Assembly: GCA_002842145.1 (NCBI GenBank)
Contig: PHCF01000085.1
Coordinates: forward strand, 1 to 58,353
DNA: 58,353 nucleotides
Direction of reading: 5' to 3'
From: Betaproteobacteria bacterium HGW-Betaproteobacteria-6
GTDB taxonomy: Bacteria; Pseudomonadota; Gammaproteobacteria; Burkholderiales; Rhodocyclaceae
Part shown: in pieces, positions 19,144-27,890 of the stretch
Layout: every line of letters begins with the position of its first letter
Numbering within the stretch: position 1 is the first letter of the stretch
Position numbers and translations under genes: made by a program
The notes under the pieces: model-generated
What the model was told of the DNA's origin: nothing
The model's database searches: none
What the model saw: only the letters and a program-made list of their open reading frames with translations

Positions 19144-19157
19144 AATTTGTAATTCGA

Positions 19158-19334
19158 TTATTTTTGCGGCTCGGTTTCGGCAAGCGTCGGCCGCAGGGCG
19201 AGCCATTCGGAAAACGGAATTTCAGCAACCTCGAGCTGCCGCCGTTCCACGCGCTTGCGCCGCTCCAGCCAGCCGTTGGGCGGCCCGTACTCGCGTTCGC
19301 GACGATCATCGCCCTTCCGCTTCTCATTTTTCAC
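19158..19334 (-). CDS. Small charged hypothetical protein
   Basis: A 58-residue protein with start GTG 19334 preceded by AGGTGTG (purine-rich, possible ribosome site). It is dominated by charged residues: a KRKGDDRREREYG stretch, then PPNGWLERRKRVERRQ, then EIPFSEW, ending ETEPQK. The RR/ERR pattern recalls short basic linkers of PilZ-type proteins, but no domain is recognised. It ends 15 bases from the bidirectional terminator, which fits a real transcription unit. It follows amtB on the same strand after 150 bases. The product is unknown. Confidence 0.55.
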   Translation of the reverse strand: MKNEKRKGDDRREREYGPPNGWLERRKRVERRQLEVAEIPFSEWLALRPTLAETEPQK

Positions 19335-19487
19335 GACCACCACACACCTCGCTTCAACATTACCAAGCAGCCACCTTCCCCGCTTCGGTTTCAGATTACG
19401 GCGAAGCAAAAAAACAGTCAGTGAAGAAAATCACAGCGGCAGACAAATAGGGATTCGTCCGACAGACCTGATTGTTTCCTATCAGAA

Positions 19488-20690
19488 TTACCAGTTCGGC
19501 TCACGCTCCGGTGTCGCCGTGATGCGGTGAATGCTGAGGTCTGCCCCTTCGTATTCCTCTTCGGTATCAAGACGCAAGCCCATGGTCGCCTTGAGCGCGC
19601 CGTAGACCAATCCGCCACCGATCAAGGCCACGGCGATAGCCATCGCCGTCATGATCAGTTGCGGCATGAAGGCAATGCCGCCGGCACCACCCAGAACCTT
19701 GCTGCCGAAAATGCCGGCGGCAATGCCGCCCCAGGCGCCGCACATGCCGTGCAGCGGCCAGACGCCGAGCACGTCGTCGATCTTCCAACGATTCTGCACC
19801 AAAGTGAACATGACCACGAACAGTCCGCCGGCCACCCCGCCGACAACCAAAGCACCAATCGGGTGCATCAGGTCGGAGCCGGCACAGACGGCGACCAGGC
19901 CGGCCAGCGGCCCGTTATGCAGGAAGCCCGGGTCGTTCTTGCCGGCAACGAGGGCGACCAGCGTGCCGCCAACCATGGCCATCAGCGAATTGAGGGCGAC
20001 CAGGCCGGAGATTTTTTCGAGGGTCTGGGCGCTCATGACGTTGAAGCCGAACCAGCCAACCGTCAGAATCCATGCACCGAGGGCGAGGAAGGGAATCGAT
20101 GATGGCGGATGCGCCGAAATCCGGCCATCCTTGTTGTAGCGGCCGTGGCGCGCGCCGAGGAGAAGCACGGCAGGCAGCGCGATCCAGCCGCCCATGGCAT
20201 GAACGACGACGGAGCCGGCAAAGTCGTGGAACTCCTCGCCGAACGTTGCCTTGAGCCAGGCCTGGACACCGAAGGCCTGGTTCCAGGCAATGCCTTCGAA
20301 GAAAGGATAGACGAAGCCGACCAGCATGAAGGTGGCGATCAGCTGCGGGTTGAATTTGGCTCGCTCGGCGATGCCGCCGGAAATAATGGCCGGGATCGCC
20401 GCCGCAAAGGTGAGCAGGAAGAAGAATTTGGTCAGTTCATAACCGTTCTTCGCCATCAGCGTTTCGACGCCACTGAAGAAATTGACCCCGTAGGCGATGC
20501 TGTAGCCAACGAAAAAGTAGGCGACGGTCGACACGCCAAAATCGGTCAAAATCTTGACCAGCGCATTGACCTGATTCTTTTTGCGAACCGTGCCGACCTC
20601 AAGGAAAGCAAAGCCCGCATGCATGGCCAGCACCATGATGGCGCCGAGCAGAATAAACAATACGTTGCTGCTGGATTGAACCGTTTCCAT
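19488..20690 (-). CDS. amtB: Ammonium transporter
   Basis: A 400-residue inner-membrane ammonium channel of the Amt/Rh family, about 11 TM segments. It shows family blocks LEVGTVRKKNQ, SGGIAERAKF, the twin-His pore region (VVHAMGGWIALPAVLLLGARHGRY and DDVLGVWPLHGMCGAWGG) and a C-terminal tail with EEEYEGADLSIHRI, the usual GlnK contact region. There is no signal peptide, as in some Rhodocyclales Amt proteins. No glnK gene is adjacent. A sigma-54 promoter and NtrC-type sites upstream show nitrogen control. Confidence 0.95.
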   Translation of the reverse strand: METVQSSSNVLFILLGAIMVLAMHAGFAFLEVGTVRKKNQVNALVKILTDFGVSTVAYFFVGYSIAYGVNFFSGVETLMAKNGYELTKFFFLLTFAAAIPAIISGGIAERAKFNPQLIATFMLVGFVYPFFEGIAWNQAFGVQAWLKATFGEEFHDFAGSVVVHAMGGWIALPAVLLLGARHGRYNKDGRISAHPPSSIPFLALGAWILTVGWFGFNVMSAQTLEKISGLVALNSLMAMVGGTLVALVAGKNDPGFLHNGPLAGLVAVCAGSDLMHPIGALVVGGVAGGLFVVMFTLVQNRWKIDDVLGVWPLHGMCGAWGGIAAGIFGSKVLGGAGGIAFMPQLIMTAMAIAVALIGGGLVYGALKATMGLRLDTEEEYEGADLSIHRITATPEREPNW

Positions 20691-20723
20691 GGATTACCCC
20701 ATTCAAAGAATGGGGAGGCCCAA

Positions 20724-20740
20724 AGCAAGCACCATTCCAG
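20724..20740 (-). promoter_or_regulatory. Sigma-54 promoter of amtB
   Basis: Reading towards amtB: CTGGAATGGTGCTTGCT. It has the invariant GG and GC separated by 10 bases, and most other positions of the -24/-12 consensus (YTGGCACGrNNNTTGCW). Expected transcription start is near 20713, about 23 bases before the ATG. Confidence 0.85.
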
Positions 20741-20793
20741 TGCGCCAATATTGTTATAAATCAGTGCATTGCAAAATCCGATAATGAACATAT

Positions 20794-20841
20794 TGCACCG
20801 TTGCGGTGCGATATCTTGAGCCACTGCGCATCATTGGTGCG
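20794..20841 (-). promoter_or_regulatory. Two NtrC-type enhancer sites upstream of amtB
   Basis: TGCACC-N5-GGTGCG (20794-20810) and TGCGCA-N5-GGTGCG (20825-20841) match the NtrC consensus TGCACC-N5-GGTGCA. Their centres are 31 bases apart, about three helical turns, and 70-100 bases upstream of the sigma-54 element, the usual enhancer geometry. Confidence 0.82.
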
Positions 20842-20849
20842 CCCATGCA

Positions 20850-22070
20850 TTAATTAGGGGCGAGTTCTGGCGGCAGTAAAACCCACATTCGGCCACTCTG
20901 CTTCATCCGCCCGGCCAGCTCGCCCGCCTCCTTGCCGAAGCCCCAGAAAAAATCGGCGCGCACGGCACCTTTGATGGCGCCACCGGTGTCCTGTGCCATG
21001 ACCAGACGGTTCATGGCAATGCCGGAATTCGGCCGGGTCGTGGCCAAAAAGACCGGTGAACCGAGCGGCACGGAGCGCGGGTCGATGGCAATACTGCGCT
21101 CGGCGGTCAGCGGTACGCCGAGGGCGCCGATCGGGCCATCCTGACTATTTGGAACTTCACGGAAGAAAACATAGCTCGGATTGGTGTTGAGCAGATTGTC
21201 GAGGCGCGACGGGTTGGCTCGTGCCCAAGCCTGGATGCCCTGCATCGATGCCGCTTCGAGTTTCAATTCGCCACGTTCGACCAGTTCCCGGCCAATGGAT
21301 TGGTAGGGGTGCCCGTTCTGGTCAGCATAGTTGAGACGAACCACGCTGCCATCGGCCAGCCGGACGCGGCCGGAACCCTGGACCTGCAGGAAGAAAAGCT
21401 CGACAGCATCGTCCACGTAGAGCAGGGTTTTGCTAGGCAGTCTTTCGCCGCGCGCCGTGATTTCGGCCCGCGACCAATACGGCAGCACCCTGTTGCCTTC
21501 CAGACGACCGCGCACGCGCTTGCCTTTGAGCTCGGGAAAGACCGCCGACAGGTCGATAGTCAGCAGGTCATCGGGCACGCCGCGCACGGGCTGTTCAAAA
21601 CCTTTGGCGCGTGACCGGCTACCGCGTAAAAGGGGCTCGTAATAGCCGGTGACCATGCCGTTTGTGGCGCCGTCGCCGCTGGCGATGGCATAGGGTTGCA
21701 GATGCTGCTCGAAGAAGCGGCGCGGGTCGTGGCCAGGCGTGCCGTCGGCCGCCCGCGCCAGATCGCAGACGCGTTTCCAGCCGGGGCCGTTGGGCTTGCT
21801 GGCGACGCCACGACAGGAGAGCAGGAAGGCCGGCCAGGCGGCGGCTACATCGTCGGTCGCCCAGCCGGGCAGATCGCTCCAGACAGCGGGCTGCAATGTG
21901 CGCGAAAAAGCTGGCGGCGTTACCGGAATGGGGGTTGGCTCTGGAGCCGGGCAGACGGCACAGGCCGGACAGGGGGCGCAAACCAGCGGCGGGGCAACGC
22001 TGGGCGGCACGGTCGAACAGCCGGCCAGCAGGGTGAGAAATAAAAGAGCAGCCGTTTGGATTTTTCGCAT
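20850..22070 (-). CDS. mltA: Membrane-bound lytic murein transglycosylase A
   Basis: A 406-residue outer-membrane lipoprotein (lipobox LLAGC) that cleaves peptidoglycan glycan strands to 1,6-anhydro products. MltA core: MVTGYYEPLLRGSR, FFLQVQGSGRVRLADG, NGHPYQSIGRELVERGEL. The C-terminal 3D domain has MAQDTGGAIKGAVRADFFWGFG with its three catalytic-type aspartates. The N-terminus has an unusual Cys-Pro cluster (VCAPCPACAVCPAP, residues ~29-42). Start MRKIQTAALLFL chosen at 22070. It lies upstream of amtB on the same strand but the sigma-54 promoter lies between. Confidence 0.93.
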   Translation of the reverse strand: MRKIQTAALLFLTLLAGCSTVPPSVAPPLVCAPCPACAVCPAPEPTPIPVTPPAFSRTLQPAVWSDLPGWATDDVAAAWPAFLLSCRGVASKPNGPGWKRVCDLARAADGTPGHDPRRFFEQHLQPYAIASGDGATNGMVTGYYEPLLRGSRSRAKGFEQPVRGVPDDLLTIDLSAVFPELKGKRVRGRLEGNRVLPYWSRAEITARGERLPSKTLLYVDDAVELFFLQVQGSGRVRLADGSVVRLNYADQNGHPYQSIGRELVERGELKLEAASMQGIQAWARANPSRLDNLLNTNPSYVFFREVPNSQDGPIGALGVPLTAERSIAIDPRSVPLGSPVFLATTRPNSGIAMNRLVMAQDTGGAIKGAVRADFFWGFGKEAGELAGRMKQSGRMWVLLPPELAPN

Positions 22071-22116
22071 GGGTTTCGCTAGAGTTCGCAATTTGCCGCG
22101 AAGTATACCTGCCACC

Positions 22117-23007
22117 ATGTCCAACTCCCCCTCCCTGGAACGCTTGCTCGCCCGTGCCGAAGCCGTGCTATCCCGCTTCGAAGCTTCCCTGCCGCCGCTT
22201 CAGCAAACGCCCGACTGGCAGTCCGCCGTCGCCTTCCGCTGGCGCAAGAGCAATGGCCGCGGCTGGCTGCAGGCGGTGCGCCATCCACACCCCATCCGCC
22301 TGGCCGATCTCGAGAACATCGACGACCAGAAGGATCGCATCACCGCCAACACACGCCAGTTCGTCGCCGGCAAAACTGCCAACAACGTGTTGCTGACCGG
22401 CACCCGCGGCTCCGGCAAGTCGTCGCTGGTCAAGGCCGTACTCAACGAGTATTCGGGCAAGGGGCTTCGCCTGGTTGAGGTGGATAAGGACGATTTGACC
22501 GACCTGGCCGACATCGTCGATCTGCTCGACGGTCGACCGGAAAAATTCATCATTTTTTGTGATGATCTCTCCTTCGAGGCTGGCGAGACGGCGTACAAGG
22601 CGCTGAAATCGGTGCTCGACGGCTCGATCGCCGCGCCTCCCGACAACGTGCTGATCTACGCCACCTCGAACCGCCGCCACCTGATGCCGGAGTATTTTTC
22701 GGAAAATCTCGAAACGCATCGCGTCGACGACGAAATCCACCCCGGCGAAACGACCGAGGAAAAAATCTCGCTGTCCGAGCGCTTCGGCCTGTGGATCTCC
22801 TTCTACCCGTTCAGCCAGGACGACTATCTGGCCATCGCCAATCACTGGGCGCGCCAACTCGGCGTCAGCCAAGAAGTCATAGCCGCCAGCGAGCGCGAAG
22901 CCCTGAACTGGGCGCTGAGCCGCGGTTCGCGCTCGGGTCGCGTCGCCTGGCAGTTTGCCCGCGATCTGGCCGGACGCCAGAAAACAACGCGAAAGAAAGC
23001 CAAGTGA
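22117..23007 (+). CDS. AAA+ ATPase of the DUF815 family
   Basis: A 296-residue cytosolic ATPase. An N-terminal helical region is followed by LADLENIDDQKDRITANTRQF, Walker A GTRGSGKSSLVKAVL, Walker B KFIIFCDDLSFE, sensor region IYATSNRRHLMPE and a C-terminal lid (RFGLWISFYPFSQDDYLAIANHW). The family is widespread and uncharacterised. Its TGA overlaps the GTG of the Nudix-ThiE gene, so the two are translationally coupled. Confidence 0.92.
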   Translation: MSNSPSLERLLARAEAVLSRFEASLPPLQQTPDWQSAVAFRWRKSNGRGWLQAVRHPHPIRLADLENIDDQKDRITANTRQFVAGKTANNVLLTGTRGSGKSSLVKAVLNEYSGKGLRLVEVDKDDLTDLADIVDLLDGRPEKFIIFCDDLSFEAGETAYKALKSVLDGSIAAPPDNVLIYATSNRRHLMPEYFSENLETHRVDDEIHPGETTEEKISLSERFGLWISFYPFSQDDYLAIANHWARQLGVSQEVIAASEREALNWALSRGSRSGRVAWQFARDLAGRQKTTRKKAK

Positions 23008-23948
23008 CGAAGATCGTCGAAGTCGCCGCCGCCGTCATGCTGCGCGCCGACGGCCGCGAATTCCTGCTCGCCCAGCGCCCGGAGGGCAAGGTGTACGCCG
23101 GCTACTGGGAATTCCCCGGCGGCAAGGTCGAGCCCGGCGAAAGCGTCCGCGACGCGCTGATCCGCGAGCTGCAGGAAGAACTCGGCATCACGGCCACCGC
23201 CTGCTCGCCCTGGCTGACCCGACAATTCACCTACCCGCACGCCACGGTGCGCCTGAATTTCTGGCGGGTCACGGCCTGGGACGGCGAAATCGGCATCACG
23301 GCGCCGCTCGAACACTCAGCCGTCGAATGGCAACGGACCGGCGAAACAGCCACCGTCGCCCCGATCCTGCCGGCCAACGATCCCATCCTCAAAGCCTTGT
23401 CGCTGCCGACAAAGATGGCCATCACCAACGCCGAAACGGAAGGCGCGGAGCGCCAACTGGAACGTCTCGATGAGGCGCTCAAGGCCGGGCTGCGGCTGAT
23501 CCAGGTGCGCGAAAAAAACTGGCCCACCGAGCAACGTCAGTGGTTCGCCGAGGCTGTTTGCCGGCTGGCACACCGCCACGGTGCGCTGGTCGTCATCAAT
23601 GACGACGAAGACATCGCTCGCCAGGTCGGTGCCGACGGTGTGCATCTGTCGTCGGTCAAACTGGCCGCCTGCACGCAGCGCCCGGATTTCATGTGGGTTG
23701 GCGCCTCCTGCCACACGGCGGCGGAAGTCGCCCGCGCCGGCGAACTCGGCCTCGACTACGCGCTGCTCAGTCCGGTGCTGGCAACGCCCAGCCACCCCGA
23801 AACATCGGGCCTGGGCTGGCCGGAATTTGCCAGACAGGTGGCCGGCAACACGCTACCGGTACTGGCGCTGGGCGGCATGCAGCCGGCGCTGTTGCCGCAA
23901 GCGCAAGCGTGCGGTGCGCATGGCATTGCGCTGATGCGCGGCTGGTAG
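23004..23948 (+). CDS. Nudix hydrolase fused to thiamine-phosphate-synthase-like domain
   Basis: A 314-residue two-domain protein. The N-terminal half is a MutT-type Nudix hydrolase with Nudix box GGKVEPGESVRDALIRELQEELGI, which in MutT removes 8-oxo-dGTP. The C-terminal half (about 135-314) is ThiE-like: LIQVREKNWP, VVINDDEDIARQVGADGVHL, SCHTAAEV, DYALLSPVLATPSHPE and VLALGGM. This fusion is recurrent in beta- and gammaproteobacteria. The ThiE part may not make thiamine phosphate. It starts with GTG overlapping the ATPase stop (GTGA). Confidence 0.9.
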   Translation: MTKIVEVAAAVMLRADGREFLLAQRPEGKVYAGYWEFPGGKVEPGESVRDALIRELQEELGITATACSPWLTRQFTYPHATVRLNFWRVTAWDGEIGITAPLEHSAVEWQRTGETATVAPILPANDPILKALSLPTKMAITNAETEGAERQLERLDEALKAGLRLIQVREKNWPTEQRQWFAEAVCRLAHRHGALVVINDDEDIARQVGADGVHLSSVKLAACTQRPDFMWVGASCHTAAEVARAGELGLDYALLSPVLATPSHPETSGLGWPEFARQVAGNTLPVLALGGMQPALLPQAQACGAHGIALMRGW

Positions 23949-23960
23949 TGCGCCGCCGGG

Positions 23961-24001
23961 AAATTCGATTTTGGGCTTTTTTTCCGGTTGACCGTGGAAG
24001 G
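23961..24001 (+). repeat. Copy 4 of the dispersed GTTGACCG element
   Basis: A full copy: AAATTCGATTTTGGG, C, T7, then CCGGTTGACCGTGGAAGG. It lies between two convergent stop codons (Nudix-ThiE at 23948, yacG at 24019), with its GTTGACCGT end towards yacG. Confidence 0.82.
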
Positions 24002-24018
24002 TCGCCGGAGGGCAGGAT

Positions 24019-24225
24019 TCAGCGCGTCGGCTGATCCGGAAAGTCGAGGCCCGGTGTACCAGCCTCTTCATCACTGACCGCGCCACCGATGCGATAAGCG
24101 TCGCTGGCCCAGCAGCCGAGATCGATCTGCTTGCAACGTTCGGAGCAGAACGGGCGGTTCGGATTCTCGGGGGCCCAGAGGGCATCTTCGCCGCATTGCG
24201 GACAACGGACCTTGCGCACGGCCAT
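24019..24225 (-). CDS. yacG: DNA gyrase inhibitor YacG (zinc-binding)
   Basis: A 68-residue protein with a four-Cys zinc site: CPQCG and CSERCK. The typical tail is [17 protein letters not shown]. In E. coli YacG binds GyrB and inhibits gyrase. The ATG overlaps the zapD stop (TAATG), so it is co-translated in the coaE-zapD-yacG operon, a conserved order. Confidence 0.93.
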   Translation of the reverse strand: MAVRKVRCPQCGEDALWAPENPNRPFCSERCKQIDLGCWASDAYRIGGAVSDEEAGTPGLDFPDQPTR

Positions 24226-25037
24226 TACAGATTGCAAAAAGTCAGGTCGAAGGGAACGTCGCGCTCGCAGCTACGAGCCTTCAGCTCGCCGGCCGGCGGC
24301 TTGGTGAAGCGGATGTTGAGAAAATACTTGTTGGCGCTGACTTCAGGAATCGCCGGCTCATCGACACCGACCGTTATGCGCACCATCTGTGCCGCGGAAC
24401 CGCCCAGATTGAGCTGGAACTGGCCATTGGTTGCCACATAGTTTTTCGGCCGGCCACTCGAACGCAACAGGCGCAGAACGATGGCGGCGGCATCGCGCAG
24501 CGGCAGCATCGGCTTGGTCCAGCCCTCCAGCGCGCTGCGCCGGACATCAGCCGGACGATGCAGCCACCAATGGTAGGAGGGCAGGTCGAACTCGCAGACG
24601 CCGCCGGGAATGGCGGCCCGGCTCTTGATGCTCATGAGCCAGTCGTTTTCGCGCAGGTATTGGCCGATCTTGCCAGTCATGCCAAGCAATGCGGCGGACG
24701 ACTGCTCGATTTCGTAGAGCGCGCCGGACAGCGCCTCTTCGGAAATTTCGGGGTTGTTACGGAAGGCGAGCAGGGTTTGCCGCTGCCGTTCGAGTTCCTG
24801 GATGAGGTCCATCTTGAGGTCGGCACGACCGGCCACCTCAAGGATTTCAAACAGGGATAGGAGGGCCATGTGGTGCTCGGGGGCACCTTCTTCCTGAGCG
24901 AAATAAGCCGTTTTTTCGAACAGGTCTTCCAGGCGCAGCAGCGTGCGGATGCGCTCATTAAACGGGTATTCGTAGGTAATCACGCGGCCGGTGTCCGATA
25001 AAAACGGAAAATTTTGTTTATTCTGAGCCATTTGCAT
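24225..25037 (-). CDS. zapD: Cell division protein ZapD
   Basis: A 270-residue cytosolic protein that bundles FtsZ filaments at the division ring. It contains [65 protein letters not shown] and the C-terminal beta part ending DLTFCNL. Start is ATG 25037 or the second ATG two codons later. It overlaps the coaE end by 20 bases. Confidence 0.94.
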   Translation of the reverse strand: MQMAQNKQNFPFLSDTGRVITYEYPFNERIRTLLRLEDLFEKTAYFAQEEGAPEHHMALLSLFEILEVAGRADLKMDLIQELERQRQTLLAFRNNPEISEEALSGALYEIEQSSAALLGMTGKIGQYLRENDWLMSIKSRAAIPGGVCEFDLPSYHWWLHRPADVRRSALEGWTKPMLPLRDAAAIVLRLLRSSGRPKNYVATNGQFQLNLGGSAAQMVRITVGVDEPAIPEVSANKYFLNIRFTKPPAGELKARSCERDVPFDLTFCNL

Positions 25038-25641
25038 GTTCGGCCAAAAGTGCTAGATAGTTTGCATGCAAGGCTTTGATCTGGCCGATGAGTTTTGCCT
25101 TGTCCGCATCATTGACCACGACATCGTCGGCGACAGCCAATCGCTGCTGGCGCGTGGCCTGTGCCGCCATGATCGCCCTGACCTCATCCGCAGTCAGTCC
25201 GCTACGCGTCATGACGCGCTCGATTTGCAGGTTTTCCGGGCAGTCGATCACGACGATACGATCACAGCGCTCACGGTAAGTTCCGGACTCGACGAGCAGC
25301 GGCACGGCCAGAATGACGTAGGGCTCGGGCGCGGCCTGGCTGCGTTGGCGCGAAACCTCGCGGATGAGCGGATGCAGGATGCTTTCAAGCCGTCCTCTCG
25401 CCGAAGGGTCGGCAAAAACCAACCGGCGCATGGCCACCCGGTCGAGGGCACCATCGGCGGCCAGGATTCCCGGCCCGAATTCGGTCGCCAATGCGGCCAA
25501 TGCAGCACCGCCAGCCTGCGTCAGTTCGTGGGCGATGGCATCGGTATCGACCAACCCGGCCCCCTGCTCGACGAACAGGTCGGCAACCGTGCTTTTGCCG
25601 CTACCAATCCCGCCGGTCAGGCCGACGACGTACTGACTCAT
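25018..25641 (-). CDS. coaE: Dephospho-CoA kinase
   Basis: A 207-residue kinase for the last step of coenzyme A synthesis. P-loop GLTGGIGSGKSTVADLF, DTDAIAHELTQ and the lid region with HPLIRE are intact. The start overlaps the SPOR gene's stop by four bases (ATGA). CoaD, the preceding enzyme of the pathway, is encoded at 43978 in the same window. Confidence 0.96.
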   Translation of the reverse strand: MSQYVVGLTGGIGSGKSTVADLFVEQGAGLVDTDAIAHELTQAGGAALAALATEFGPGILAADGALDRVAMRRLVFADPSARGRLESILHPLIREVSRQRSQAAPEPYVILAVPLLVESGTYRERCDRIVVIDCPENLQIERVMTRSGLTADEVRAIMAAQATRQQRLAVADDVVVNDADKAKLIGQIKALHANYLALLAEHANGSE

Positions 25642-26384
25642 CGGCAGGCCAGCGTGACGAACTTGGGCAGGAGGCGGCCGACGGCGCCGATCAACTCGAC
25701 CTTGTCGGCCACCGGCCCGCGCGCCTGCAGGGTGACCATGCTGTCCTTACCTGGACGCAGCCCGAGCTGGGCCGAGCGAACGCCGAGCGCCTTCAACTCG
25801 GCCAGTTTTTCCTGCCCGCCTTTTTCGGACGAGAAGACACCGAGCGAAATGGCGTTGCGGTTCGCCGCGTCCTGGACGACAAAAAATTCCGTGACGCCCA
25901 GTTCGCGCAGTTCGGCCGATTTCTTCTCGGCGTCAGCCTTGCTGGGCTGGGGTGGAATGAACACCCACCAGCCATTGCCTTCGGTGGCAACCACTCTCCG
26001 GGACACCTTGTAAGCGCCAAAACGCTCGGCGAGCAACGCCGACAGCCGCTCGGCATCGGCCACCGGCAAGGGGCGCCAGGTCAGGCAGATAGCCGGCAGG
26101 TCGAGCTTGGTTTCCGGTGCTGGTTCCGGTGGAACGGGCACGTCCGCCTCAGTTTTCTCCGGCGCGGTTGTTTCCTCAGCGGGAGTGCTTTGGGGGATGG
26201 CCGGCTCGGGCTTGGCGAGCGGCTTCGCCGGCGCCTCGCCGCGCGAGACGATGCGCATGCGCTCGGGCAGGACCTGTTGCGCGATACGCCCGGCATCCGG
26301 ATTGTCCGGTCGCCCGAAGTAGCCCTGGCTGAAGGCATAGAACAGCAGGTTGGCGAGCACAAGCAGGAAGACGAGGGCTTTCAC
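25638..26384 (-). CDS. Membrane-anchored SPOR-domain protein
   Basis: A 248-residue protein. One N-terminal TM (MKALVFLLVLANLLFYAFS) leads to a Pro/Glu-rich linker (about residues 55-95) and a C-terminal SPOR-like domain (about 160-245: WWVFIPPQPSKADAEKKSAELRELG, ISLGVFSSEKGGQEKLAELKALGV). SPOR domains bind denuded glycan at the septum, fitting the downstream zapD. The linker also has a short Cys segment (AICLTW). It sits 4 bases after the TrpB-like gene on the same strand. Confidence 0.85.
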   Translation of the reverse strand: MKALVFLLVLANLLFYAFSQGYFGRPDNPDAGRIAQQVLPERMRIVSRGEAPAKPLAKPEPAIPQSTPAEETTAPEKTEADVPVPPEPAPETKLDLPAICLTWRPLPVADAERLSALLAERFGAYKVSRRVVATEGNGWWVFIPPQPSKADAEKKSAELRELGVTEFFVVQDAANRNAISLGVFSSEKGGQEKLAELKALGVRSAQLGLRPGKDSMVTLQARGPVADKVELIGAVGRLLPKFVTLACR

Positions 26385-26388
26385 GGAT

Positions 26389-27753
26389 TCAGCCTACCTT
26401 GGGCAAGTGCTTGAGTGATTCGGCGATGGCGGCTTCCGGGTAGTCGTAATCTTCAAGCTTGCCGGAGAAGTACTTGTCGTAAGACGCCATGTCGAAGTGG
26501 CCATGACCTGTCAGACTGAACAGGATGGTCTTCGGTTCGCCGGTCGCCTTGCACTTGAGGGCTTCGTCGATGGCAGCGCGGATGGCGTGACAGGATTCGG
26601 GTGCCGGGATGATGCCTTCGGCCCTGGCGAACTGGACGCCAGCCTCGAAGGTCGCTACCTGCGGCACGGCCAGGGCTTCAATGCTGCCTTCGTGCAGCAG
26701 TTGCGACACGAGCGGCGAATCGCCGTGGTAGCGCAGACCACCGGCGTGGATGCCGGGCGGCATGAAGTCATGGCCGAGGGTGTACATCTTCATGATCGGC
26801 GTGTAGCCGGAAACGTCGCCGTAATCGTAGGCGTAGTGGCCCTTGGTCAGCGTCGGACAGGAAGTCGGCTCGACCGCGACGCAACGAAGGTTGGCGGCGC
26901 GCTTGTCGCCGGCCGCCTTATCGGCCAGGAAAGGAAAAGCGATGCCGCCGAAGCTCGAACCGCCGCCGCAGGGCCCGAAGATCACGTCCGGATAGAGGCC
27001 GATCTTGTCGAACTGCTTCTTCGCTTCGAGGCCAATCACCGACTGGTGCAGCAGCACATGGTTGAGGACCGAACCCAGGGTGTAGCAGGTGCCGGAATCG
27101 GCGGCAGCTTCCTCGACGGCCTCCGAAATGGCCAGGCCGAGCGAGCCCTGGTTGTCGGGGTCGGCGGCCAGCGCGGCGCGACCGGCATTGGTCAGGTTGG
27201 TCGGGCTGGCGAAGACGTCAGCGCCCCAGGTCTGCATCATCGAGCGGCGGAAAGGCTTTTGCTCGTAGCTGACCTTGACCATGAAAACGCGCACCGGCAG
27301 ACCGAACATCTGGCCGGCGAAAGCGATTGAAGAGCCCCACTGGCCGGCGCCAGTTTCCGTGGTCAACCGCTTGGTGCCGGCAATTTTGTTGAAATAGGCC
27401 TGCGGCACGGCGGAGTTCGGCTTGTGCGATCCGGCCGGCGAAACGCCTTCGTACTTGTAGAAAATCTTCGCCGGCGTGCCGAGTGCCTGCTCCAGACGCA
27501 AAGCCCGGCAGAGCGGCGCAGGGCGCCACAGCGCGTAGATCTGGCGGACCTCTTCGGGAATGGCGATCCACCGTTCGGCGGACATTTCCTGTTCGAGAAT
27601 CGGGCCGGGAAAAATGGCACCCATCGCCTCCGGCGGCACCGGGTTGCCGTCGGGCCCGAGCGGTGGAGCCGGTGGATTGGCCATGTCGGCGACGATGTTG
27701 TACCAGTGGGTCGGAATGTCTTCTTGTTCTAGATTGATGCGCAGCGGCGTCAC
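26389..27753 (-). CDS. TrpB-like PLP-dependent enzyme (TrpB2 type)
   Basis: A 454-residue homologue of tryptophan synthase beta of the long TrpB2 class. It shows RPAPLCRALRLEQALG, the PLP lysine in SPAGSHKPNSAVPQAY, ETGAGQWGSSIAFAG, the phosphate-binding glycine loop GPCGGGSSFGG and LSLTGHGHFDM. Such enzymes act without TrpA and may make tryptophan from indole or serve another beta-substitution. There is no trpA beside it. The 5' region from 27754 to 27827 has no clear promoter. Confidence 0.92.
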   Translation of the reverse strand: MTPLRINLEQEDIPTHWYNIVADMANPPAPPLGPDGNPVPPEAMGAIFPGPILEQEMSAERWIAIPEEVRQIYALWRPAPLCRALRLEQALGTPAKIFYKYEGVSPAGSHKPNSAVPQAYFNKIAGTKRLTTETGAGQWGSSIAFAGQMFGLPVRVFMVKVSYEQKPFRRSMMQTWGADVFASPTNLTNAGRAALAADPDNQGSLGLAISEAVEEAAADSGTCYTLGSVLNHVLLHQSVIGLEAKKQFDKIGLYPDVIFGPCGGGSSFGGIAFPFLADKAAGDKRAANLRCVAVEPTSCPTLTKGHYAYDYGDVSGYTPIMKMYTLGHDFMPPGIHAGGLRYHGDSPLVSQLLHEGSIEALAVPQVATFEAGVQFARAEGIIPAPESCHAIRAAIDEALKCKATGEPKTILFSLTGHGHFDMASYDKYFSGKLEDYDYPEAAIAESLKHLPKVG

Positions 27754-27827
27754 TTTTTTCTCCCCCGAAAGTGTTTTCTGAAAGCCGGTAACTTACCCCA
27801 AAAGGATGCACCGACCAAGGGTGCGCC

Positions 27828-27863
27828 TTGATTTTGGCCGTTTTTTCCGGTTGACCGTAACAA
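27828..27863 (+). repeat. Copy 5 of the dispersed GTTGACCG element
   Basis: A full copy: TTGATTTTGGCCG, T6, CCGGTTGACCGTAACAA. It lies in the divergent gap between the TrpB-like gene and the DOMON-like gene, so here the GTTGACCGT end faces a gene start (about 28 bases away) rather than a stop. Confidence 0.82.
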
Positions 27864-27890
27864 CCCAACCATTTTGACGCCCGCCCAGCC

